From Bacillota bacterium (lineage in GTDB: Bacteria > Bacillota_I > Bacilli_A > Acholeplasmatales > Acholeplasmataceae), in NCBI GenBank assembly GCA_006226985.1, contig SBGC01000017.1, positions 1 to 6,945 of the forward strand: DNA of 6,945 nucleotides, given 5' to 3'. Position numbers and translations under genes: made by a program. This document shows positions 1 through 6,246 of this stretch, one piece after another. The notes beneath the pieces were generated by a model. That model ran no database searches, had not been told where the DNA came from, and worked only from the letters and a program-made list of their open reading frames with translations. Each line of letters starts with the position of its first letter. Position 1 is the first letter of the stretch.

Positions 1-552
1 GCTGAGCAAGTTAGTGATATCTTAGCATCATTACCAGCTTTTTTAGGTGAATACATTTCGACAATGTTTTTCTTAGGTTTTATATTCCTTGTTTGGGCAA
101 TTCGTAAAGGATTTATCCTACGTGTCCTACTCACTGTATTACTTGTATTCATGTTAGGTTATACAATGTTTAGTTTTACTGGACCAATCACTCCTGTGTT
201 ATTGGACTTCCCAGCATTCTTAGCTGATCTATTAGTTCAACTAGCTGATTTATATCAAAAAATATTTGATATCAGTAAGTATATATTTTACGGTATAGCT
301 TTAGCAATTCCACTCCTTTTATGGTATGTGTTTGCGAATAAAAAGCCAGGAAGAATCTCATTATTCTTACTTAGAGTAGGAGCAACTTTCTTATTCTTAG
401 CGATTGCAATGCTCGGTGTTGCTACTGAATTTGCGAATGCGATGTTAACCAATGCATTATACATTCAAGTGATGCAAAGTCTTTATACACTCAGTTTCTT
501 ACTGTTTGTTGGTGGATCTGCACTTGGTGTCATTGGATTTATGAAAAAATAA
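1..552 (+). CDS. Unrecognised multi-pass membrane protein, 5' end outside the window
   Basis: The reading frame is open from the first base to the TAA at 550-552, giving 183 visible residues. The first in-frame ATG is at 64, but the nearest ribosome-binding-like sequence (AGGTGA, 45-50) lies 13 bases from it, which is too far. The 21 residues before it also read like the rest of the protein, so I place the true start left of the window. Hydrophobic stretches suggest about five membrane segments, near visible residues 22-34, 38-59, 93-111, 119-142 and 160-180. Short charged turns (RKG, NKKPGR) lie between them. A PAFL motif occurs twice, near residues 12 and 71, each time before a hydrophobic hairpin, which hints at an internal duplication. 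There are no catalytic motifs and no signal I can assign to a family. An integral membrane protein is clear; its function is unknown. It converges on the cardiolipin synthase gene across a shared terminator. Confidence 0.75.
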   Translation, partial: AEQVSDILASLPAFLGEYISTMFFLGFIFLVWAIRKGFILRVLLTVLLVFMLGYTMFSFTGPITPVLLDFPAFLADLLVQLADLYQKIFDISKYIFYGIALAIPLLLWYVFANKKPGRISLFLLRVGATFLFLAIAMLGVATEFANAMLTNALYIQVMQSLYTLSFLLFVGGSALGVIGFMKK

Positions 553-577
553 AAAAAGCACGCAAGTGCTTTTTCTT
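553..577. terminator. Bidirectional intrinsic terminator between convergent genes
   Basis: A perfect 9-bp inverted repeat, AAAAAGCAC (553-561) and GTGCTTTTT (566-574), encloses a GCAA loop. GCAA is a GNRA-type tetraloop on the plus strand. The GC-rich core GCAC/GTGC is flanked by A and T runs, so a U-tract follows the stem on either strand: TTTTTCTTTT on plus, and at least seven T on minus. It begins directly after the TAA of the left-edge membrane gene and ends directly before the stop codon of the minus-strand cardiolipin synthase gene, so one hairpin can end both transcripts. The stem is short (four G-C-containing core pairs), so efficiency is uncertain. Confidence 0.8.
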
Positions 578-2059
578 TTACATCAATGATGAAAATCCTT
601 TTAAGATGATTTGAATGAGTCGGTAGAAGATGTTTCTTTTTGAAAAATCTGTCACATACTGACTTTTTTCTTTTGTTTCTTCAAAGAAGGTGACCATATC
701 TTTGATTGCTTTCTTTTCTTCAATATATACCATATTTTCAAAATGAAGATATAAACTTCTAAAATCGAGATTTGCAGTACCGATTAAGGCTTTATAATCA
801 TCAGCAATGATCATTTTTGAATGGATGAAACCCGGAAGATAACGATAGACTTTCACTCCAGAAGCAATCAGTTCAGGTAAATAGGTTTCAGTAACCATGA
901 AGATAATCTTTTTATCTGGTACATACGGAATAATAATCGATACATCAACACCTGATTTTGAAGCGTATTTTAAGGATGTCATGAGTTCGTTATCGATAAT
1001 TAAATACGGTGTTGTAATACGGATTGATTTTTTAGCAGAAGATATTAAAGATAGAAAAACATTTTTAATGGTTGTTTCTTTATCGATAGGTGTATCTGAG
1101 AAAGGAATGATGTAACCTGTATCAACCATATGGTGATTGACTTTATAGGTGTTATAGTCAATCTCTTTTTTTGTGCTAAACCGCCAGTTTTCTAAAAATC
1201 CAATCGTAAGTGACCATACAGCATCACCTTCTAGTCGAATTCCTGCATCATGCCAGTGTCCAAACCGTTTGACGAGATTAATATACTCATCACCAATATT
1301 AATACCACCTGTATAACCCACTTTACCATCGATGACGCATATTTTTCGGTGATCGCGATAGTTTTGTGCAAAATTGATATGTAATCTCATGCGGTTAAAA
1401 GCGCGTATTTCTAAATGAGGTTCATTGATTTTTTTATGATAATTAAAGGGTAGTTCTGATGAACCAAAATCATCATATAGAATCTTAACCTCAACACCTA
1501 ACCTTGCTTTTTCTTGAAGAAGTGCTAGCATCTCTGACCACATATGTCCTTTATTAATAATGAAGTACTCTAAAAAGATGAAGGATTCAGCTTGTTTGAG
1601 GTCACGTAATAAATTTTCATAGAGCTCTTCACCGGATGGGTGAAAGGTGACTTCGGTGTGTTGATATGTTGGCCAGTTTAAGCGTTCTAAATAGATCGAA
1701 TCTTTATTTTTGAGAGGATTAGGGATATCTTTAACATAATCGTAGCGATTTTTATCGATTTCCTCATGCCGACGTAAAACTCTTTTTGAGACATTTCTTT
1801 CTTGGTAGAAGAGATAAAACAATCCACCAAACAATGGGAAAAGAAGAATTGGAATAATCCAACTTAATTTGTAGACAGGATTTTCTTCACGGTAAAGCAT
1901 ATAAATGACAATAATAATCGAAATGATGTAGAAAACGGTGTTTAAATAGCTAAATGATGCGATATAGTTAATGAGGAAAAAGAAGATGCCCAGTTGAATA
2001 ATGAATAATATGAAGATAAAAAATGCGCGTGAAACAACCATTCGAAGGAGTCTATTCAT
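578..2059 (-). CDS. cls: Cardiolipin synthase (phospholipase D superfamily)
   Basis: This 493-residue membrane enzyme should join two phosphatidylglycerol molecules into cardiolipin with release of glycerol. The N-terminus has two hydrophobic segments (about 11-33 and 37-56) and a third (about 66-85, PILLFPLFGGLFYLFY) typical of the phospholipase D nuclease N-terminal region. Two HKD catalytic motifs follow: H237-x-K239-x4-D244, continued by GGINIGDEY, and H413-x-K415-x4-D420, continued by GTANLDFRS. Both are intact and the length is normal for bacterial Cls. The ATG at 2057-2059 is preceded by AAAGGAGGT about 7-8 bases upstream, which fixes the start. That site lies in the end of the yaaA gene, and the two genes overlap by 8 bp, so they are co-transcribed and probably translationally coupled. 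The gene ends at the bidirectional terminator. Bacteria often carry several cls paralogues, so this need not be the only one. Confidence 0.95.
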   Translation of the reverse strand: MNRLLRMVVSRAFFIFILFIIQLGIFFFLINYIASFSYLNTVFYIISIIIVIYMLYREENPVYKLSWIIPILLFPLFGGLFYLFYQERNVSKRVLRRHEEIDKNRYDYVKDIPNPLKNKDSIYLERLNWPTYQHTEVTFHPSGEELYENLLRDLKQAESFIFLEYFIINKGHMWSEMLALLQEKARLGVEVKILYDDFGSSELPFNYHKKINEPHLEIRAFNRMRLHINFAQNYRDHRKICVIDGKVGYTGGINIGDEYINLVKRFGHWHDAGIRLEGDAVWSLTIGFLENWRFSTKKEIDYNTYKVNHHMVDTGYIIPFSDTPIDKETTIKNVFLSLISSAKKSIRITTPYLIIDNELMTSLKYASKSGVDVSIIIPYVPDKKIIFMVTETYLPELIASGVKVYRYLPGFIHSKMIIADDYKALIGTANLDFRSLYLHFENMVYIEEKKAIKDMVTFFEETKEKSQYVTDFSKRNIFYRLIQIILKGFSSLM

Positions 2060-2777
2060 GGTTTATGACCTCCTTTGTATATATAAAGTGTGAAGCATTC
2101 GATAATTGGGGATTAAATGTATACCCATCAATTGTTATCGATTTGATATCATCTAAATGATTCATTCTATGTGTTATGATGTAGCGACTAAATAGACCTC
2201 GAATCATCTTAACATGCATCGAAATCGATGTTAATTGCTCATTAACAATCTCATAAAAATCAACTTCAATTCGGTTAATACCTTTAAATGCTTTTCGGTA
2301 TTCTGCTGACATTAAATCGATAATATCGTCATTTTGGTGATGTGTTTTTAAGTATTTTTTAAATCTGGGATTCCAATATGCACATAAATTCGTTATACTT
2401 TGATCTTTCATTTCAAGACGATAAAGGGATATACCATCTAAAGGTTTAACGAGTCCATATAATCCAGATACGATATAGAGATGATTATCCATATATGTGA
2501 TATCTTTTTCATGTAATGTGTGTGGATTAATTCCTTTATATTGATAGCCATCATATGTATATATTGCTTGATAGAGATGTTTGTTAAAATCTTGATAATA
2601 TTTAAAAACATTCGATGCGATGGATTCTGATATTTTCATCTGAACTTTAAAATCTTGAACGCTCAATTTTTTGAGTGATGATACTAAATTTTTAGTATCA
2701 CGTATCATGACAGGTGTTCGATCAGTTATTTTTTTAATTTTTGAAAAAGTCTTAGCTGGAGATATTAAAATGATCAT
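2052..2777 (-). CDS. yaaA: YaaA-family (DUF328) peroxide stress protein
   Basis: The 241-residue product matches the YaaA/UPF0246 family. The N-terminus MIILISPAKTF is the family signature. The central block KGINPHTL (81-88), SGLYGLVKPLDGISLYRLEM (104-123) and the later RGLFSRYI (193-200) correspond to the SGLYG..PLD..YRLEM and ARGLMSRFI blocks of E. coli YaaA. In E. coli the protein lowers intracellular unincorporated iron during hydrogen peroxide stress and so limits DNA and protein damage; the same role here is inference. It is cytoplasmic, with no membrane segment. The start at 2775-2777 has GAGG seven bases upstream and lies about 20 bases from a predicted transcription start. It is the first gene of a two-gene operon with cls, and its TAG stop falls inside the cls start region. 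The family is usually about 240-260 residues, so this copy looks complete. Confidence 0.93.
   Translation of the reverse strand: MIILISPAKTFSKIKKITDRTPVMIRDTKNLVSSLKKLSVQDFKVQMKISESIASNVFKYYQDFNKHLYQAIYTYDGYQYKGINPHTLHEKDITYMDNHLYIVSGLYGLVKPLDGISLYRLEMKDQSITNLCAYWNPRFKKYLKTHHQNDDIIDLMSAEYRKAFKGINRIEVDFYEIVNEQLTSISMHVKMIRGLFSRYIITHRMNHLDDIKSITIDGYTFNPQLSNASHFIYTKEVINHE
2679..2700. repeat. Perfect 10-bp inverted repeat inside yaaA
   Basis: TGATACTAAA (2679-2688) and TTTAGTATCA (2691-2700) are exact reverse complements separated by TT. They cover codons 26-33 of yaaA. A second, smaller repeat, CTCAA (2662-2666) with TTGAG (2671-2675) around TTTT, lies just downstream in the direction of transcription. 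The position, about 100 bases from the promoter, would suit an operator or an early mRNA hairpin. In AT-rich DNA a repeat of this size can occur by chance, so no function is assigned. Confidence 0.45.
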
Positions 2778-2803
2778 GATCGAACCTCGCTTTTTACACC
2801 TTA

Positions 2804-2832
2804 ATTATAGCAAATTTTCGTGAGTAATGGTA
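2804..2832 (-). promoter_or_regulatory. Extended -10 promoter of yaaA-cls
   Basis: On the minus strand a perfect extended -10 element, TGCTATAAT, occupies 2812-2804. The -35 position at 17-base spacing (2832-2827, reading TACCAT) matches poorly, which is common when a TGn extension is present. Transcription should start near 2797, leaving a 5' leader of about 20 bases with GAGG before the yaaA ATG. The element overlaps the core of the opposing pncB promoter. Confidence 0.75.
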
Positions 2833-2836
2833 GAAT
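2808..2836 (+). promoter_or_regulatory. Extended -10 promoter of the pncB operon
   Basis: An extended -10 element, TGGTAGAAT (2828-2836), is one mismatch from TGnTATAAT. The -35 position at 17-base spacing, TAGCAA (2808-2813), is weak and lies on top of the opposing yaaA -10. Transcription should start near 2843, giving a leader of about 20 bases that carries AGGAGG (2852-2857) five bases before the pncB ATG. The leader is too short for a riboswitch. Confidence 0.65.
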
Positions 2837-2862
2837 GATTATGTTAAACATAGGAGGATTCC

Positions 2863-4299
2863 ATGAACGACCGTAAATTATCATTATTAATGGACTTTTA
2901 TGAACTGACCATGGCAAATGGCTACTACATGGATCATAAAGTCGATCAAATAGCAGTGTTCGACGTTTTTTTTCGATCCATACCTGATGAAGGTGGTTAT
3001 GCCGTTTTTGCAGGTTTAGAACAGGTTATTAATTATATTAAAGAGTTATCATTTAACGAAGAGGAAATAAACTTTTTAAGATCAAAAAATGTTTTTGATG
3101 AATCTTTTTTGAATTACTTAAGACATTTTAAGTTCTCATCGGATGTCTATGCGATGCAAGAAGGAACACCGATATTCCCCAAAGAACCCATTTTAATTAT
3201 CAAAGGACCGATTATTGAGTGTCAACTCGTTGAAACAATGTTGTTGCTAACAATTAATCATCAAAGTTTAATTGCGACCAAAGGATCACGTATTGTTCAT
3301 GCAGCACAAGGAAGAGCAGTTTTAGAATTTGGTGCACGTCGTGCCCATGGCTATGATGCATCGATTTTTGGTGCAAGAGCAGCATATATTGCAGGTGCAG
3401 TTGGTTCAAGTAATACCTATGTTGATTACATGTATCAAATACCTGCATTAGGAACGATGGCTCATAGTTTTGTCCAAAGTTATGATTCTGAATATGAAGC
3501 ATTTTTAGCTTATGCAAAAACGTATCCAAATAATACAGTTTTACTCGTTGATACATATAATACATTAAAACAAGGGATTCCTAACGCTATTCGTATTCAT
3601 AAAGAATACTTAGAACCTAAAGGATTTCGTTTGAAAGGTATTCGTTTAGATAGTGGTGACTTAACATATTTAACAAAAGAAGCAAGAAAAATGTTAGATG
3701 CTGCTGGTTTAACAGATGCAAAAATCACTGTTTCCAATTCACTCGATGAATATTTGATTAAAGAATTGATTCATCAAGGTGCACAAATTGATGCATTTGG
3801 TGTTGGTGAGCGCTTAGTTACTGCACGTTCAGAAGCAGTCTTTGGTGGTGTCTTTAAGCTATCTGCAATCGAAGTTGGAGGAGAACTCGTTCCAAAGATT
3901 AAAATCTCTGATAATGTCCAAAAAACGACGATACCAGGATTTAAACAAGTTTATCGTTTCTATGATGAAAACGGTATGGCAGAAGCTGATGTTATTACGT
4001 TATTTGATGAAACAATTGATCAAAATAAACCATATCATCTCTTTGATCCTAACTTCCCCTGGAAATCGAAGATCATTGAAAACTTTACAGCAAGACCGCT
4101 TTTAATACCAATTTTTGAAAAAGGAAAACTGATTTACGATTTACCTCAATTAAAAGACATTCGAGCTTATGCAAAAAGTGAACATAGTAAACTATGGCCT
4201 GAAGTCTTAAGACTCGAAAAACCACATGAATATTATGTGGATTTATCTCAAAATCTTTGGGATTTACAACAAGAACTCATTAGAAAATATAAGAAATAG
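2863..4299 (+). CDS. pncB: Nicotinate phosphoribosyltransferase
   Basis: This 478-residue cytoplasmic enzyme converts nicotinate and PRPP, with ATP hydrolysis, into nicotinate mononucleotide and pyrophosphate, the entry step of the Preiss-Handler NAD salvage route. The N-terminal LLMDFYELTMANGYY (8-22) is the family opening. FGARRAHG (156-163), GTMAHSF (197-203, with the conserved His201 that is phosphorylated in characterised members), RLDSGDL (261-267), SNSLDEY (291-297) and FGVGERLVTARSEAVFGGVFKL (312-333) follow in the expected order. Length and motif order indicate a complete enzyme of the Gram-positive type. The ATG is supported by AGGAGG at five-base spacing. It is the first gene of a four-gene operon and is transcribed away from yaaA. 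No NAD-responsive element is visible in its short leader. The symbol follows the bacterial family name; a nicotinamide-using relative is unlikely given the close match to NAPRTase blocks. Confidence 0.96.
   Translation: MNDRKLSLLMDFYELTMANGYYMDHKVDQIAVFDVFFRSIPDEGGYAVFAGLEQVINYIKELSFNEEEINFLRSKNVFDESFLNYLRHFKFSSDVYAMQEGTPIFPKEPILIIKGPIIECQLVETMLLLTINHQSLIATKGSRIVHAAQGRAVLEFGARRAHGYDASIFGARAAYIAGAVGSSNTYVDYMYQIPALGTMAHSFVQSYDSEYEAFLAYAKTYPNNTVLLVDTYNTLKQGIPNAIRIHKEYLEPKGFRLKGIRLDSGDLTYLTKEARKMLDAAGLTDAKITVSNSLDEYLIKELIHQGAQIDAFGVGERLVTARSEAVFGGVFKLSAIEVGGELVPKIKISDNVQKTTIPGFKQVYRFYDENGMAEADVITLFDETIDQNKPYHLFDPNFPWKSKIIENFTARPLLIPIFEKGKLIYDLPQLKDIRAYAKSEHSKLWPEVLRLEKPHEYYVDLSQNLWDLQQELIRKYKK
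4203..4240 (+). other. Palindrome and hairpin near the 3' end of pncB
   Basis: A perfect 12-bp palindrome, AGTCTTAAGACT (4203-4214), is followed seven bases later by a hairpin. Its arms CCACAT (4222-4227) and ATGTGG (4235-4240) can extend by a G-U and an A-U pair to leave a three-base ATA loop. Both lie within pncB codons, 60 to 110 bases before the MATE start. The hairpin buries the ATG at 4226, which is otherwise the longest possible start for the MATE gene. No U-run follows, so it is not an intrinsic terminator. Function is unproven. Confidence 0.4.
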
Positions 4300-4302
4300 G
4301 TG
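4298..4302 (+). promoter_or_regulatory. Ribosome binding site deciding the MATE start (TTG)
   Basis: AGGTG at 4298-4302 overlaps the TAG stop of pncB and lies seven bases before the in-frame TTG at 4310. The ATG at 4226 has no purine-rich site before it. This spacing is the main reason for the chosen start. Confidence 0.65.
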
Positions 4303-4309
4303 CTTATCC

Positions 4310-5719
4310 TTGGCGCGTACCATTAAAAAAGAAAATATCGATAGGATCTTAAACCATCCCTCGATTTTAAAAGGTATTGTTATTATGGCAATACCCGTTT
4401 TTTTGAACAATTTATTTAAATCTCTTCATGATATGGTTGACGCGATTTTTGTTGCAAGAATTCCTTTTGATTCCAGTGAATCCATGGATGCAGCGCTTGC
4501 TGCATTAAATATTCACTGGCCAATCTTTAATCTCTTTCTCGCACTAGGTGCTGGTTTGGGAATTGCAACTGTCTCGATTGTCTCACAATATATAGGAGCT
4601 AGAAGAAAAGATTTAGCGATATCTTATGCATCAAAACTCATTCTTTTGTCAGTCATTATTGGTTTACTTGTGACATTAGTCTTTATCTTAACATCAGATT
4701 GGATATGGGGTTATAATCTCTTAGCCCGGATGATGGGTGCACAGGGTGAAACACTGGACTTTGCGAGCGACTATTTTCGAATTCGAAGCTTTGAAATGGT
4801 CTTTGTGTTCATGTTTATTGTTTATCAAGCAATTAGACAGGCCACTGGTGAGACATTATATCCTGTCATCTTAAATGTCGGAAGTATCTTTGTGAATATC
4901 TTTTTGACATGGCTATTTATTTCAGAATTCAAGATGGGTATTCATGGAGCAGCTTATGCGACTCTTATAGCTCAAGGATCGTTAGTACCTTTTATGTTAT
5001 ATGATTTATTTCACAGTAAAAAGCATATTAAAATTGAGATGAAGGAAATGAAACTTGATCTCGATACGATTAAAGATATGTCGCGATTTGCACTACCTGC
5101 ATCGCTTGGACAAGCAGTATCAAGTTTAGGATTTGTTGTGATTCAAAGTGTGATTTTAAGATATGGTAAAGAAGTATCTGCAGGTTTCTCTGTAGGTAAT
5201 CGAATCTCTAGTTTACTATTAAATCCTGTGGTGGCGATCAGTTCAATTCTTGCAGCATATGTCGGTTTAAATATTGGAAATAATCAACCTAAGCGAGCAA
5301 GAGATTCCTATAAAGTTGCGAGAAACTTAGGTTTAGGATTAATGATTGTTGGTGTATCGATTATTATTCCCCTTCGATTTGGAATTATTGAGTTTATTTT
5401 AGGAACAAAAGAAACAAACTCCTATGAGATTGCAGCTGAATATACATTTTGGTTACTCCTAACACAACCATTTATGAGTTTATTCCAAAGTTATATTGGA
5501 CTCTTTAATGGTTCAGGTCATTCGAATTACACATTAAGAATGGCATCACTAAGACTATGGGGTATGCGTATACCCATGATTTTCCTATTTATGGCTATTT
5601 TTGATCAATCGGATTATAGTGGTATTTGGTATGCGATGATTATTAGTAATTTCTTGATTTTATTTTATGGACATTATTTGAAGAAGAGTATAAATTATGA
5701 AGTGCAGGTGAGACTATGA
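4310..5719 (+). CDS. MATE-family multidrug/cation efflux transporter
   Basis: The product is a membrane transporter of the multidrug and toxic compound extrusion family, which normally exports organic cations or drugs in exchange for Na+ or H+. From the TTG at 4310 it is 469 residues, close to the usual 440-470. It opens with the typical short cytoplasmic lead and first helix: LNHPSILKGIVIMAIPVFLNN spans residues 14-34. About twelve hydrophobic segments follow in two halves. Family-like blocks include LGAGLGIATVSIVSQYIGARR (79-99) in the first half and FALPASLGQAVSSLGFVV (260-277) at the start of the second. The frame stays open upstream to an ATG at 4226, but that start would overlap pncB by 74 bp, lacks a binding site and lies in a hairpin, so I prefer TTG. 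The stop TGA overlaps the trmL start. The substrate cannot be told from sequence; a link to nicotinate or nucleotide metabolism is only suggested by position. Confidence 0.88.
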   Translation: MARTIKKENIDRILNHPSILKGIVIMAIPVFLNNLFKSLHDMVDAIFVARIPFDSSESMDAALAALNIHWPIFNLFLALGAGLGIATVSIVSQYIGARRKDLAISYASKLILLSVIIGLLVTLVFILTSDWIWGYNLLARMMGAQGETLDFASDYFRIRSFEMVFVFMFIVYQAIRQATGETLYPVILNVGSIFVNIFLTWLFISEFKMGIHGAAYATLIAQGSLVPFMLYDLFHSKKHIKIEMKEMKLDLDTIKDMSRFALPASLGQAVSSLGFVVIQSVILRYGKEVSAGFSVGNRISSLLLNPVVAISSILAAYVGLNIGNNQPKRARDSYKVARNLGLGLMIVGVSIIIPLRFGIIEFILGTKETNSYEIAAEYTFWLLLTQPFMSLFQSYIGLFNGSGHSNYTLRMASLRLWGMRIPMIFLFMAIFDQSDYSGIWYAMIISNFLILFYGHYLKKSINYEVQVRL

Positions 5720-6246
5720 ATTTACACATTGTATTATATGAACCAGAGATTCCTCAAAATACAGGAAACATTATGCGAACCTGTGTAGCTATCGGTGCAA
5801 AGCTTCATTTGATTGAGCCACTTGGCTTTAAAATTGATGAATCACGGTTGAAAAGAAGTGCACTTGATTACTATGAGCACTTAGATTATGTCGTTCATAA
5901 AAACTTTGAAGCATTTGCAAAAGAAAATGAAGGAACTTATTTATTTTTAACACGATATGGCAAGAAGAATTATGCTGATATAAACTATCCAAAGTTACCT
6001 GAACCCCTTTATTTAATTTTTGGTAAGGAGTCGACAGGTGTTGACCGTAAGCTTTTAGCGAAACATTTAGATAACTGTTATCGTATACCTACAACCGATA
6101 AGGTCAGAAGTTTAAATTTATCCAATGCGGTTGCGATTGTTGCCTATGAAGTTTTAAGACAATTTGATTATGAGAACTTGATTAAGACAGAACCTCACAA
6201 AGGTGAGGATTTCTTAGATCAGTTTATTGAAGGAGAAAATACGTGA
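5716..6246 (+). CDS. trmL: tRNA (cytidine/uridine-34 2'-O)-methyltransferase TrmL
   Basis: This SPOUT-class methyltransferase uses S-adenosylmethionine to methylate the ribose of wobble base 34; in E. coli the targets are the two tRNA-Leu isoacceptors with CAA and UAA anticodons. The family signatures are all present: YEPEIPQNTGNIMRTC (8-23), LKRSALDYYEH (45-55), LIFGKESTGV (100-109) and RIPTTDKVRSLNLSNAVAI (123-141). The last two form the knotted cofactor-binding region. The protein is 176 residues, while relatives are often about 155-160; the extra length is an acidic C-terminal tail from about residue 151. The ATG at 5716 overlaps the MATE stop as ATGA, with AGGTGA at 5706-5711 as binding site, so translation is probably coupled. 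The gene ends in a GTGA overlap with the next one. The alternative would be another SpoU/TrmH-like enzyme, but the small size and the EPEIPQNTGN block point to TrmL. Confidence 0.94.
   Translation: MNLHIVLYEPEIPQNTGNIMRTCVAIGAKLHLIEPLGFKIDESRLKRSALDYYEHLDYVVHKNFEAFAKENEGTYLFLTRYGKKNYADINYPKLPEPLYLIFGKESTGVDRKLLAKHLDNCYRIPTTDKVRSLNLSNAVAIVAYEVLRQFDYENLIKTEPHKGEDFLDQFIEGENT
6193..6208 (+). other. Stable stem-loop enclosing an SD-like sequence, upstream of the haemolysin III gene
   Basis: CCTCAC (6193-6198) pairs exactly with GTGAGG (6203-6208) around an AAAG loop. Four of six pairs are G-C, which is strong for this AT-rich window. The loop and 3' arm read AAAGGTGAGG, which resembles a Shine-Dalgarno sequence but has no suitable start codon after it. 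It lies in the trmL tail region, 34 bases before the GTG start at 6243. No U-run follows, so it is not a terminator. Confidence 0.45.

Noticed and set aside
897..1115. Plus-strand open frame of 72 codons
   Set aside because: It lies entirely within cls on the opposite strand, has no ribosome binding site and resembles no protein; the cls frame carries clear catalytic motifs.
2797..2812. PerR box upstream of yaaA
   Set aside because: Only one half resembles TTATAATnATTATAA, and that half is simply the -10 element; the other half does not match.
2966..2973. Run of eight T in pncB as a programmed frameshift site
   Set aside because: The frame continues normally through it (FDVFFRSI matches the family), so no slippage is needed; chance in AT-rich DNA.
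3254..3565. Minus-strand open frame of 103 codons
   Set aside because: It is antisense to conserved pncB motifs (FGARRAHG, GTMAHSF) and its product is a His/Leu/Tyr-rich composition artefact.
3842..4105. Plus-strand open frame of 87 codons
   Set aside because: It is an out-of-frame shadow inside pncB without a binding site.
4203..4240. Terminator between pncB and the MATE gene
   Set aside because: The structures lie within pncB codons and are not followed by a T-run; the next gene starts 10 bases after the stop.
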